From Homalodisca vitripennis (taxonomy: Eukaryota; Arthropoda; Insecta; Hemiptera; Cicadellidae): a stretch of DNA of 64,000 nucleotides. The notes beneath the pieces were generated by a model. That model made no database searches. It had not been told where the DNA came from and saw nothing but the letters and a program-made list of their open reading frames with translations. The stretch covers positions 72,113,501 through 72,177,500 of the forward strand of contig NC_060215.1 in the NCBI RefSeq assembly GCF_021130785.1, written 5' to 3'. Every line of letters starts with the position of its first letter. The first letter of the stretch is position 1. Positions 1-13,000 of this stretch are shown in pieces. Both the position numbers and the translations under genes were made by a program.

Positions 1-2966
1 GCGGATATTGTGTTTAAAATTGACAATTTTCAATTGGCAGCAATATTTCACCGAAAACATTGCAAAGGCGGAGGTGTGGCAATTTTCGTTAAGAAAATAC
101 TGATATTCCAACCCTTTAAGGTTGATTACAGTTGTGATCTAGACTTTGAAGTAGGAGGTATAAAAGTCAATCTAAATTCCGTAGGAAAAATTACAATCAT
201 TGGCTTATACAGATCCCCAAATGGTTGCTCAATAATTTTTTTTGAAAAATTTGAATCCCTTCTAAATTTTTTCTGTTCTAATTCGTTGAAGTTTATCATT
301 TCAGGTGACTTTAACATCGATGTTTTGGACCACACCAACCCCCTGACCCAGCGGCTACGCGACATTCTCACCTCTTTCGGCTTAGTTTGGTCCGTGAACA
401 CGCCAACACGAGTGAGTGCTACATCAAGTACGGCCATCGACAACGTCATTACAAACGTATTAGACGTTTCGGTTTCCGTTCTGGACGCGGCTGTCTCCGA
501 CCACTTCGCGCAGGAGGCCGTGATCGGGAATCTCAGTCCGAAGATCGAACCTCTTTCGGTAAATATAAGAAGAGATCTTAAAATTCAAAATATCCAAATT
601 CTTAACAGATTTCTCCAAGAAGAATCCTGGTTTTTTATTGATAGTTTTGATAATGCGGAGGAAGCGTTTTCTGCGTTTACAGACCGTTTTATTTTTATTT
701 GAACATCACTTGCCCTTATAAGTCATTTAAAGAGCGATCAGACAAAAAACACAACACTTGGATAAATCAAAACATTCTCAATTTAAGAAAAACATTAAAA
801 TTTTATCATTCAATTTACATAGAATCGACAAATGAAGAATTCAAAAATTTCTTTCGAGCATACAAACTAAATTACCGCAAAGAAATAAAAGCCGCTAAGG
901 CTGGGATATCGAAAATAGACTAATGAATTCTGAAAATTTTTCAAAAAGTGCATGGAATATAATTAAAAATACAACTCAAACACAAGTCTAAAAACATTTC
1001 AAACCTAATCTTAAAATACAAGGTAAAATAACAAAAAATCCGCTAGAAGTGGCAAGTGAGTTTAATAACTTTTTCTCCACGGTTGCTGGGCCGGACCCGT
1101 GTTTTAGTGGGAACAGCACCCGAGAGGACTCATTTATGGGACCGGTCTCGTCCATGGTCCTGTCTCCTGTGAGCGAGGCGGAGTTGGTCCGTGTGGTGCG
1201 GGAGCTGAAGCCGAAAAAGTCTGGTGACATCAATGGGATGTCTGTGTGGTTACTTAAGCGCTGCTTTAAGCACATTTCAGTACCACTCACAAAATTGATT
1301 AACCTGTCGTTCGCCCAAGGCGTTTTCCCGTCCACTTTGAAGACAGCAAAAGTCATTCCAATTTTTAAAAAGGACGATCCTTATGTCGCAAGTAACTATC
1401 GTCCAATTTCCATTCTTCCCGTCCTCAGCAAAATTTTCGAAAAAGCCTTCCTTCGACGATTAGAAGATTTCTTCAATCGCTTTGAAGTTATTTGTAATGA
1501 ACAATTTGGATTTAGAAAAAACAAATCGACTATTGATGCTGTCACGAGTCTCATTGATTCTGTTGTCGATGGTTTGGAGAGGCGGGAACATGTGCTTAGC
1601 ATATTTCTCGACCTCTCAAAGGCCTTTGACTGTGTGCATCATGAAATACTGTTGCACCAGTTATGGTCAAGCGGTGTTCGTGGTTTGCCTCACAAATGGC
1701 TCTCGTCATACCTAAATGATAGAGAGCAGTGTGTGCAGATCGCGAATACCCTCTCAGGAAAAGTTAAAATGCCCTATGGAGTCCCACAAGGATCGATTCT
1801 AGGGCCTGTCCTTTTTCTCGTCTACGTCAACAGATTGAGTTCATCAATCCATAATGGAAAGATGATTCAGTATGCTGACGATACGACTCTCTGCATTAGA
1901 TCAAAAACCAAACCAGATCTTGAAATCAAAGCCTTTGAAGAACTCAACTCATGCATTGATCATTTTTTTCAATATCAATTTGAAAACAAATTGTTATAAA
2001 ACAAGCGTGATTAATTTCTGTTTTCGGCAACATGAAAACGAAATCCGACCAATTGTGATGGTGGATGAAACCATAATAGAAGAAGAAGAATCCACCAAGT
2101 TTCTTGGGATGCACCTTGATCGAGGGCTGACATGGGACGATCACATTGAGAGTGTCTGTTCAAAGGTTGCTTCTGGCATTTATGTCTTACGCAATTTGGC
2201 AAAATTCTGTTCATTGGATATTCTGAAGACAGCTTACTTTGGCCTAATACATCCACATTTAGCTTACGGTCTAAGATTGTAGGGTGGCTGTTCTAGATAC
2301 AAATTTAATAGAGTGTTTAGAATGCAAAAGAAAGCTGTCAGAATCATTTACAAATTAAATCAAGAGAGAGTCGTGTAAATTAGCCTTCGGGGAGCTTGGA
2401 TTACTCACTTTGCCTAGCCTCTACATTTTCGACGTCGTGCTATACTGCCGATTCAAGTGCGTCTCACTTCGGGGTAGCGACGTACACCAATACAGAACTA
2501 GAGGCCGGGACAACTTTCGTATGGCACAGCACAGAACTACTGTTTTTGAACGCTTGCCATCTCAGGTTGGTGTGAGGCTAATCAATAGGCTCCCTGAAGA
2601 GATCAAACGCGTCAATAACCACAAACAATTTAAATCTCGATTAAAACACTTCTTAGTGTCCAAAGCATTTTACTCAGTTGACGAGTTTGCGATGGGTCGC
2701 TGGGATAGTCTTCACTAACATTTAAAAAAATTCCTACTCCCCTTCTGATATCCAAGAAAATTTGGCCACTATCGAGAAAACGGCGGCAGGTGGCACATAC
2801 CCAAAAAGTAATTTTTATTTAAATTTACTCGAATATTTTTTTACTCAGAATTAAAATTAATTGTGTTAGTTATTAGATTAGGACTTTTATTTCTATATGA
2901 CGCTTGCAATACAATTATTGTTAATTGTTTCCTGCAATAAAGAATATTATTATTATTATTATCATG
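1..2966 (+). mobile_element. Non-LTR retrotransposon (Jockey/CR1-like LINE), decayed, 5' end outside window
   Basis: This is the ORF2 of a LINE in several frames. Positions 10-702 encode most of an apurinic-type endonuclease: SGDFNIDVLD near 300-330 and the SDH motif near 497. Positions 699-923 are a basic linker. Positions 1049-1999 encode the reverse transcriptase, with YRPISILPVLSKIFEKA, FLDLSKAFDC (first catalytic Asp), PQGSILGP and YADD near 1872. The frame then shifts at about 1990; 2000-2282 is the thumb and 2410-2718 the conserved C-terminal tail. AATAAAG and an ATT repeat at 2936-2961 mark the 3' end. At least four frame breaks make it inactive. Fragments of the same family recur at 37.9-40.6 kb. 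Family membership is clear; the exact clade is inference. Confidence 0.9.
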
Positions 2967-3883
2967 TGTATGTATGCGGTTGTGTTGTGCGAACTAAGGT
3001 AAAATTTAGATTTTTTTGTTCTTGTTTCAGTAACCAAATGTAATTATTGAAAAATTGTAAAACAGAGAAATGTATTGATTGCAGTGGAAACAGGCCATAC
3101 TTATATAAATAAAAATATCATAACAAGAAAATGCAGCAAGTCAGCAGTAAATGGACATATAATTATTTGGCCGTTTGGCCTTTTACTGACATTGACCCGA
3201 AGCTTGATGAAGACGAAATCGGAATTTGGTGAGACAAATGTTTGGTATTTCGAATAGGTTGGATAATCTTTTGGTTGGCGTACGAAATTTCTCGTCATTT
3301 TTAACTATGGTCGATGGCGTTCAGAACGGAGTGCTTATAGCAACGTTAAATATAGGAATGAATATCTACCTACATATTACTATCACTACTAAAATTTGAA
3401 TAATATATATTTTATTTTTGTTATTACCTTCAATAATACATATTTAATTACAGTCATATCTATTATTAGGTATTTAATGTATATGTACAAACGATATTCT
3501 ACAAAATAGTCTGTTCTATAATAAATTCTCAAATTTTGACTGCTTCATTACTTTTGTACTATACTCTTTATAGCTCTTTATTTTTTCACTTATACTACTG
3601 AAAATATTTCAAAAAAAAAGTAGTATCAGGCCTTGTATTTTAAGTGGTATTGGTCTAATTCTGCAAGACAGCCGCCAGTGGCAAAAATTTAAGATATCGG
3701 TATGTATTTGGAGGTTATAACTGTTATAATGTTGTGTTATGAGTAGACTTTGGTCAGATCAAAACATCACAATTATGATAGACGCTTTCTGTTCTAGATA
3801 ACATAGGTCTTTTCAGAATTACATACACATCGTTGTTTCAGAATTATGTTTTGATTTTATTTATATTTATTATATTAACTCAG
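2967..3883. other. Upstream flank of TBC1D7 coding exon 1; no gene seen
   Basis: AT-rich sequence between the LINE 3' end and the first coding exon. A pyrimidine-rich tract ending in AG at 3882-3883 is a credible splice acceptor 12 bases before the ATG. A non-coding 5' UTR exon and the promoter of TBC1D7 therefore probably lie upstream, but I could not place them. Confidence 0.4.
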
Positions 3884-3895
3884 GCAGTTCAAATA

Positions 3896-4082
3896 ATGAG
3901 TGATGAAAGAAACTTCAGATCTTTTTACTATGAAAGGGTTGGTTGTAGAAGTGTTGAAGAAAAGAAGTCTTTGGAAATTTTATTCAGAGACAAAGCATGG
4001 GATAAGATCAAAATAAAACAGTTTTGCTCAAGATTTTCTGTCCCATTGGTTTATAGATGTAGTGTGTGGAAATTTATTCTAG
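3896..4082 (+). CDS. TBC1D7: TBC1D7 coding exon 1
   Basis: Encodes the N-terminus, starting MSDERNFRSFYYERVG and ending VWKFILG with a split Gly codon (phase 1) before GTATGT at 4083. The ATG at 3896 was chosen because it gives the same length and spacing as the human N-terminus. The open frame to its left (3833-3895) is hydrophobic and belongs to the upstream intron and UTR, since an acceptor AG sits at 3882-3883. Confidence 0.92.
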
Positions 4083-7000
4083 GTATGTACTATGGAACTT
4101 GTTTTTTAATCTATATACTTGTGTCATAAGATAGGATATACATTTGTTGCTTGTTTGATAAGCCCATCCCTATCCTCAGAAAGGGCAAATAAGATCCCAT
4201 GAAATAGCCTAGTTGTTGGATGCATTTTTTGTTTATTTACATTTTTGTGGCAAACTGCAATTAGCGTTTTAAAATGTCATACAACAATAACTATACAGGT
4301 TGACATCAAGAATCAATTCATTAACAAAAATATATAAATATAGCAATAATGTAACAAGGTATAATAAATACTATAATCGTACAGCAAAATTAAATACTTG
4401 ACGGTACCAGTAAGATTAAACGCCGGGGGCGGCAAATCACGAATTTGACGTTACCAACGTATTCTGCTCACCCTCCTGAACAAAAAATATATATAGTACT
4501 AGGGGGTGCAAATGACAAATAACATGATTTTAGGGGGTATATTGATAAGTGGTAAAGTTTCTAATGTTTTAATGTTCAGTTTGTGTGCTGTGTCTCTGGA
4601 TAATCTGTTTACTTGAATATTATCTGCGGCCGGGACTGATAGCAGCCTGATAGCATACCTGTTATCTGAGTTGTCCGGGGCATAGGTCAGTTCTACACAA
4701 GATATCGTGTTCAGTAGGTCGGATTGAGTGAGTGAGTTTACAATGATGAATCAACCATCCACTAGTTCAACCAACCCTAGTGAATTGTGTGTGTCGGAGT
4801 GTTTCGTAGGGCACGTAAAGAGCTTACGTTTTAACCGAAACGAAATTATCTCTTTTTTAATAGAACAGGGCATTTTTAAAAATGAGTGTATTTGTTCGTC
4901 GTGCGGTCGAGTGGTGTTTTTAAACCGGGAGACTGTGTCGTTTCGTTGTAATAGACCACTTTTTTGTTGCTGCTGTTTAGCTATATCCGCCAACACACTA
5001 ATGGTAAGTGTTCTCTGTTAATATCCATCTATATATTTGAGTTTTTCATGATTTATTTAGTTTTTAAACTTTACATAATTGCCTTTGCATTACATTTCAA
5101 TTTATATTTTTGATCAGCCCCTCTAGAATTTTATATTTTACTGATAGGTACTATCTCGAGGGATGTTTTTCTTTTATTGACATCAGCGCGGGGCAGCACC
5201 GAAGGTGCTGCCGAAGCCCGCGCTGATGGCCGGAGGCACTCGTAATTAATTTTTTTCTCGAAATTAAGAAAAACATTATTAATTTTGATCAAAATTCTGC
5301 TCATTTCTGTAATTTCTCATTTACGTTTGCAAAGATGGCGGCGCAACCGATGACGTCATCACGAGGTTCAATCATTGGCCACAAAAGGTCACGTGACGCT
5401 AGACGTGGATGTAGAACATGGAGATATTACTGGAAAGTTATTTAATTTTTTATTTTCTAGAACTTCGTTATTTCTCATTTCCACCCCATCAAACCTTATA
5501 TACTTTTTTTTATATAGGACGATTCCAATAAGTTAAGAACGCAAAACTCGTATTTTTCCGCCCCGGCGGTTAATATGATAATTACCTATTTGACAACCCG
5601 ATATGACATTAAAAATATAATAAGAAATCATAAATATGTCGATGACAATTTATGAAGTAACTCTGTAGTTCACCAACAACAAATATTTATTTATATGCTG
5701 GCTGTTGTTATATAATGAAGTGACTAGGTTGCCAACCCTGTGGAGATGTGGAATAGTAGCTGTGCAGCTCATAGCTTATTGAGTAGACGACAGAAATGTT
5801 TAGTTGATCATTTTTAGCCCAGTACCTAGAGGTCAATAAATCCAAACAGTTCTAGTCAGTTTGCGCATTTTAATTCTATAACTAGGTAACATAACTTATA
5901 CATATAGCCTACAATACTGATAAGTGTTTTAGGATTTAGGCCTAGTACTGAGTGGGAGGTAAAAATCAAATTAATGTTACGAGTTTTATGTTATGAACTA
6001 ATTGCAGTCGTCCTCATGGACAAATCAATATAAGGTTTAAAGGGGTGGAAATAACAATGATGATTTGATAATGATACTTGTGGAACTGTTTTCCTTACAT
6101 GGAACAAACAATATTACCTTGTTCTATATATGCGCATTTGTGTCATGATCTTGTGACCTTGAATCAACGTCATATTGGTCATTATTGACATCAACTAATA
6201 CATCATCTTTGAATACATGAACTAACAATAATAATACATTCCGGGGGTTTTTAGCTCAAGAGAACGATGATATTGTTTTTGACCTTCTGAGAATACAAGT
6301 TCATTTCGGGCTCACATGAGTGCTTTATGCCATCAGTGCGGGCTGCAGTAGCACCATTTAGACTATTGTCGCTGATGGGCTCCGCACTGACGACAACAAA
6401 CGAAAAACATCCCTTGAGATAGTACCTACCACTAAAAGATCAAATTCTAGGGAGTCTGATCATGAATGCCTCCAGCCATTACTGCAAGCTAAGGAACAAC
6501 TTGACTGAGCAAATAAATATTCTATATTCATCTAACCATAACTTCCTACAATCTTTGAAGAGATGTACTTCCACTTTTAATGTCTTACAACTTTGTTACT
6601 TGTCATTTTCACCCCCTTAAACTCTATATTGTTTTATTCAGGAGGTTGATTATTATAGGTTGCAACATGAATCTCGTAATTTGTGCTGGTGTGGTTAAAA
6701 AGAGCAAACAAATTACACAAGCAAATATTCCGTAGATTTCTACAAACGTAATTAACAACTTAAAAACAAAGTCATAGCTGTCATTAATTTAATAAATGAG
6801 CAAAACGGGCCTTGAACCATTATTTCTTAATTTCAGATATGCAAATAAATTACTTACAAACTACTTTGTAACTTTCAATCACATCCAGATATCAGTTTCC
6901 TGATATAAAACAACACACAATCACTCAACGACTTTCAATCACTCCCACTTGAAATATAACACAATAATCAATTAAAAATACAAAACAATTAATGTGCAAT

Positions 7001-10000
7001 TTTTAGTAATTTTAACTGCTCACGTAATCCTCATTCATAGCTCAATGACGTAAGCTAAATGACAATATTAGAGTTGAATGCGCAGTAACTCAGTAGTAAA
7101 TGCCACGGTTATCCACGAAGCAGAGAGATATGTACATGGGGAACGTAATTGATGCTGTACTGACCGCAGAACACTTAGATAAGCTATTGGGCATAGCACT
7201 GAAAAACATAGATAAGATGAAGCACAGTACATAAATATAAAATGATATTTCCATTTCCAATATTAAAAATTTGTTATTTGTCATCTCCAACACCTTAAAC
7301 CATGTAATATGGTCGGTTTTTCACACTTTTCAACCTAACTGAAACTTTGAAAACTCATAACTCTGAGTTTTGTAATCCGATTACCAACAAATTTTTATAC
7401 AAGTATAAGATAGTTAAAAGTGTACTGAATTTGTGTATGAAATTTTAGAATTATAATTTCTTAAATGTCATTAAATTAAACTATCTTAACTTGACCGACC
7501 GGTTCAAAAAATTAGGCAATGGTCTGATTATGGAGCTCTTAAGTCATTATCATGGGAATATAAATTTGTAAACCACTATTTAAAATAATAAAATTTTTAA
7601 CACAGATCTAATTGAACAGGTTTTGCTAGTTTACTGGGGGCCGGTCCTGCTTGAACTGGCAAACTACTAGACTGCCTAGGGCGGTGATGCCATCAAACAA
7701 TCTAATTTATTTGTAGTGTGTCTTAAGTTTATATGTTTCCAAGGCTTATTATTTATTATTCCTTCACCATTGGAGAATGGCTTTGTCATGAAGCCTAAAA
7801 ATACAAAACACAATGTGCTTATTATTACATGTAAGCTACGGCACAGTAGCTGCAGGTGGACAACAGGAGATAAGTAACCCCTATTGTTGGTTCTGACCTG
7901 TGCGATGTTAACACACCAGCCAAAAGTTCTGTTCAGGTGTATGTACTTTGCATTGTTCGTAACAGTATTAAAGATATTTGATTCAAATCGTAATTTTATG
8001 TTCAACAGATTATTATCTTCGTAACTTAAATGCTGCATGGATTTCATATTCCTCCAATGTTGATAATAAACTGCCTTTATACAACAATGTATTATTTCTA
8101 AGCCGTATTCTATCTTACACATATATAAAATAGTCTACTTCTGAATAAGGCTGTACTTAAAAAAACGCACTGACTGTCCAAAAAATGACATAGGAAAAAC
8201 CTGTTGTTTATTCAAATGAAGATAAAAAGTACATTCCCCCATAGTAAACTTAAGTAAACAAAGATATTTTGCCCAACACCTTCTGGATGAAAATCAACAT
8301 AAGACAGAATTAGGTTTAGAAATAATATAAACATTTTTAAATAATTGGTAACAACACTAGAAGAACCATCCACAGTAAATTATAATTTTATAGTGAATCA
8401 GTGGTTGCTAATTACCGGTGCTGCAGTCTGCACTGCTAACTACAGGAAGTCTTGACCAGACCTTCGGGAATATCATCTGTTAACTGATAGGTACCATCTC
8501 AAAGGATGTTTTTCCATTCATCACCAGCAGTGTAGGAGTAGCACCATAAGATGCATTCATGATCAGACGTTCTGAACTATGCATCTGTTACATGATATGA
8601 ATATTCCAGGAGTTTGACACCAAATGCCTTCGGCCAACAGTGTAAGCAGTGACCCCGCACTGAAAAACAACCCTCAAGATAACAACAACCAAATAACAAA
8701 TGACTTGTCACATGCAAGAGGTTAGTGATAGCAGCGATGCTCAAATAACCATTAAAGCTGCAAATAAGATGTACACTTTACACTTATTTATGTATCAAAA
8801 CCATGGGTAATCTGGCCAGCATGTCTGCTTTCAATTGATGTGTTTAGTGATAGCAGCTCATTCCTATAATTCCAATGTCTTTTTGAGTGTTGACACACAC
8901 AATTTGACATTAACCTAAGTTATTTTGCTTTCTTAAAATGTAAAATGTCTAAATTCATGGAGTAAATGGTATTCTGGCTACGGATGAGATTAGCACTTCC
9001 AAATATGATTTTTGGGGTAACTATTGAGTTCCATTGACATTATGGCAATAAATATTTATAGTTGCTGTGGCACTTTACTCAGGGTCAGTACAATAACATG
9101 ACTCTACAAGCCATTCCCTCCATGTCTACAATCTGAGAGAACACACGAGCAAATCCATGACCATTGCAAATGGAATTACAAAACAATGCACCATATACAA
9201 ATTGTTTAGGGCTGAGAAAACCATCATGGGAGCAGCAAGTCCATTTTGTACTTATGAGAGATATGATGCTTATTACATACGTATAAATATTTATATAATA
9301 TAAATATAAATATTGATATAATTCCTAAACTAGGGAATAGAAATTGGGAAGCAATGATATATACTGTATTGTATGAGGTTTGCATATATACATACTTTTT
9401 AACAATCAAAATTGAAGGTACAAACCAGGACAACGAGCTGGGTGATCCATGAAAGTAGATGTCTTCTTTTATTGATTTAACCTAATTGTAGTATAATACA
9501 ATAATATGTAAGATGGGATAGTTTGGAGTCTCAATATAATAAGGTCAGTGATACTACTATTAGGTGAGTTGGTTTCAATGTGTATTTTCAGTATAAGTAA
9601 ATGCACTGACTGTAATCTCCCACTCAAAAGCAAGTGACATCTGAGAAACTAATGGAAATCCAAGTTAGGTGGATCACAACATCTGATTTGTATCACCTGA
9701 AACTCATGCCAGAAGAAATAATAAAAGAAACTACAGTACAATCAATGTGAATTTCTTAAAAGTCTAAGTACATATGTTTGTAACTATTAACATATAATAT
9801 TAAATAGTGAACAATTTGGCTGTGTAAATGAAGACAAACCAAGCTTATGATTTCACCATGTTAAAAAGTCAAGTCATCTTTATTAACTTATTCATTAATA
9901 ATACATCTGCAATCAAAAGATCATAAAAACAAACTTTATAATTTACAAAGTACAAATTGTAAAATGAATCTGGTACATTTACATTGTCCTCTGTAGGAAT

Positions 10001-13000
10001 TCATCAATCGTGTAAAAAGGATGGTCAGCAAGCAAGAAATTCAGTGCTGTGTTTAGTCCTAATCCAGTCTTAGATCTCAAGTCCGGGGGGAAGCAGTTGT
10101 GTATTTTCTTTCCCATATATATGTTGGTTATTTTTCATATAGTGTGAGTTGATGTATTAGAAGGAAGTACATTGATGGATTCCTGGTCTTGTGGATATGT
10201 ATGTTGTAAAATCTTATTGGTGCTCTTGGTTGAGATACAAAACCACCTTACGGATATAAAGACCAACTGCTGTCAAGATTTTAAGCATCTTGTAGGTATC
10301 CCACCAGCTGTCCAGTGGTTGGATCCTAGGTAGTGTCCTAATGACTTTTTTTTGAAGAGTAATAATTCTGTTTAAGTTCAGAGTGCAGGCATCACCCTAA
10401 ACAACCAGCCCATACCTCAAATTTGATGTATAGAGTGCAAAGTAGGCTGTTAGGGCTAATTCCATGATGCTAATGGGAATCCATCTAATTGTATAAAGTG
10501 TTAATCAAGTTATAATACTTTCAAGTTAAATTAGATTAATTTCACTGAATCACTGTCTACATTTTAAATTTGTAAATTTGATGTTCTGGTAGTTGAATAA
10601 TATACAAATACTCAACGCCTTCAATAAAAGTAGCAAAATAGGATAAGCTATATAATGTATTATGAGTATATTACAAGCTTAGGACTATACAATTTGAGTA
10701 CATTTGAGCTGTACACAGTAGACAAATAGTCTATTTTCATGATTAATGGTTGTTATCTTATAACTTATTTGCAGCTAAGCCTGACATCAAACTGGCAAGT
10801 TGACTTTTAAAACTCTTAAAATATACCAGTGTAACAGATATAGCCATTTCATTTATCAGTTACACTAACCCTGTAATATTAATATAAACGCCTCTCATAC
10901 TTAAATCTAAACTTGAAGAAAAAGATTGTGTACTTAGAAAGTTACTATTAGACAATTAAAATTGTTTTTCTGGCTTAAACACATTATACTCAGATCAAAA
11001 AATATTATTGATTTACAGGCGTTATACCATCTCAAAAGAAATGTCATGAATTCATCATGGAAGAAAGGAAAAGTCAATACCTTGATCTCCTGGAATGTTT
11101 GAAAGCTATGAAATATGTTACACATGACTCTCCTAAAGAACAAAAGTTTTTGGAAATGTGGCTTTTAGAAAAATATAATTTGGCATTTGACAGAAATGAA
11201 CAGGTAAATTAATCTAGTTTTTTGTAGAATAATCACAGTACAATTAGTTCAAATTTTATATTGTAAATGTTTATACTTCCAATTTTTCAATATGGCTCAT
11301 ATGTTTACACTTAGACTGTAGCCATAGATGTTTACTTGCATTTTTGCCCTCTTTTCATCATTGCATCAGTTGCTAGCTAGAACTGATTGGGCGTTTTGTG
11401 CTGTCATAGCATTATGTATAATCTTACCTTTGAGCATAGTCAGTTTCATGTTCACATCTTTCAGTAAATAGTAAATATCTAATAAATATATAATATGTAT
11501 ATAGATCAACTTTCCATTTGTTATACATACCCAAAATTAAATAACTCAATATATCAATTGATTAATTTTTTTTATTCACCATTGCCAATGCAATTTGGAA
11601 GTTTGGGCTTGTTTAGTGCAGAAATTCCTGAGCAGTATGATGACAGCAGTCATGACCATGAACCTGAATATCATATTTCAAGCATCTATACCTCAAGTTA
11701 CATGTTTATGTCATAGATAATTTTGTTAGTATATACCTTTTACAGGTGCTCAGCGCAGGAAATCTGACTTTAAATTATTACATCAAAACAAAATTTCATT
11801 TCATTTTCTTTTTCTAAGATCAGTTTTTTTATCTTAATATCTTAAATTTTCAAATAGCTTCAAATTCCATTTTCTTGACATATCTAGTCCATTGGTTCTT
11901 GTGTGTTAGTTCTGCCATAATGAATTTTTAAGGTTAGCCCTTTTTCTCGGAATTAGGTATCTTAATTACAGATAACTTATACACATTTATTTAAATGAAT
12001 TCACAGCAAAATAAAATAAAAAATAGTATAAAACTGCTATTTATACTTGACAGAATAATAAATAGATGGGAAAATATATTATAAATATAGACAAGAAAGT
12101 AAAGCTGTGGTATTTTAATTTAATTAGGAAAATCCCTAATATTGGTGACAGTTTTAAGTAAATATTGTAAAATATAACTCATTGTAAATAGCCTAGATGT
12201 TGATCACTAAATCTAGATAATTATCAAACAAATCTGTGTTTATAGTAATAGAACAATACAACAAACAACAGATAGTTAAATTTTTAGCCCTTCTGTCATT
12301 TTCCTACTGTTTTGATTGTGCTGATGTGCTTTGAAATTTGATTTATATATAGCAGTAATCGCTCATGTTGACATATGGAATGATTCCCTTATCATCAACA
12401 AGTCTCATCTCGATTTAATGATGCAAAGTGAAAATGCCTGAAAACTAAACAAAATGATCCACTAGTGTATGGTATTCTGAACATCCTCTTTTGGGGTGTA
12501 TTGTATATACACATTTACTAATGATAACAGTTTTGAAATACTAACATAGCTAAAGGCTGAATGGATTTGAGGTTGGCAACAAGTTCATCGATCTGTAAAT
12601 ATTCTTCTTTGGTCATGCTAGATAATTTACTTGGCTATCACATTAAAGAAGAATCCACATACCAATATGACATCAAGAGTCTTGGGTGTGTCATAGACTG
12701 CTTAATTAATTAAGCAGGGATTTAATAATCTTAATTTTAAGGGATTTTAATAATTAGAACACCATGTGTTTCTACTTAGAAAAGCTGTGTTTCTAAGTAT
12801 GTATCAACATTGAAAAAAAAAACAATTCTAATTATTACTTGTGTTTCTTGAAGAAAGTGATCATGTAGTAATAAGTATGGTCATAGCTAGTATTTTCAAT
12901 AAGGTTTTTCCTAACAAATATTTAACATAGTTACTCATATATTGAACTATATTATACATCAATAGTCTCAGAAAGAATGTTTTTAAGCATACTTTCATTT

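Larger units (their letters stand above)
4485..5520 (+). mobile_element. Merlin-like DNA transposon copy with inverted ends
   Basis: The left end near 4497-4524 (a run of G, then TGCAAATGACAAATAAC) reappears inverted near 5477-5512 as GTTATTTCTCATTTCCACCCC. Inside are a transposase-like N-terminal exon (4743-5003) and a strong GC-rich hairpin (5181-5228). A second copy in opposite orientation lies at 6025-6640. The ends are imperfect and I did not find a clean target duplication. The borders and the link between the ends and the ORF are inference. Confidence 0.45.
4083..11018 (+). other. TBC1D7 intron 1
   Basis: Spans GTATGT to TTTACAG. It contains Merlin-like and hairpin repeats (4.48-6.64 kb and 8.48-8.69 kb) and a reversed LINE 3' end (9.87-10.47 kb). 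Between 6640 and 8460, and between 8700 and 9860, I see only AT-rich sequence with no supported gene. An open frame on the minus strand at 7676-8122 matches nothing I know. Confidence 0.8.

Noticed and set aside
3833..3895. Hydrophobic N-terminal extension of TBC1D7 exon 1 as a signal peptide
   Set aside because: A good splice acceptor lies at 3882-3883 and the homologous protein starts at ATG 3896; the stretch is intron polypyrimidine tract and UTR.
7676..8122. 148-codon open frame on the minus strand
   Set aside because: No motif, no splice-conserved homology, atypical composition for a protein; likely chance in intron 1.
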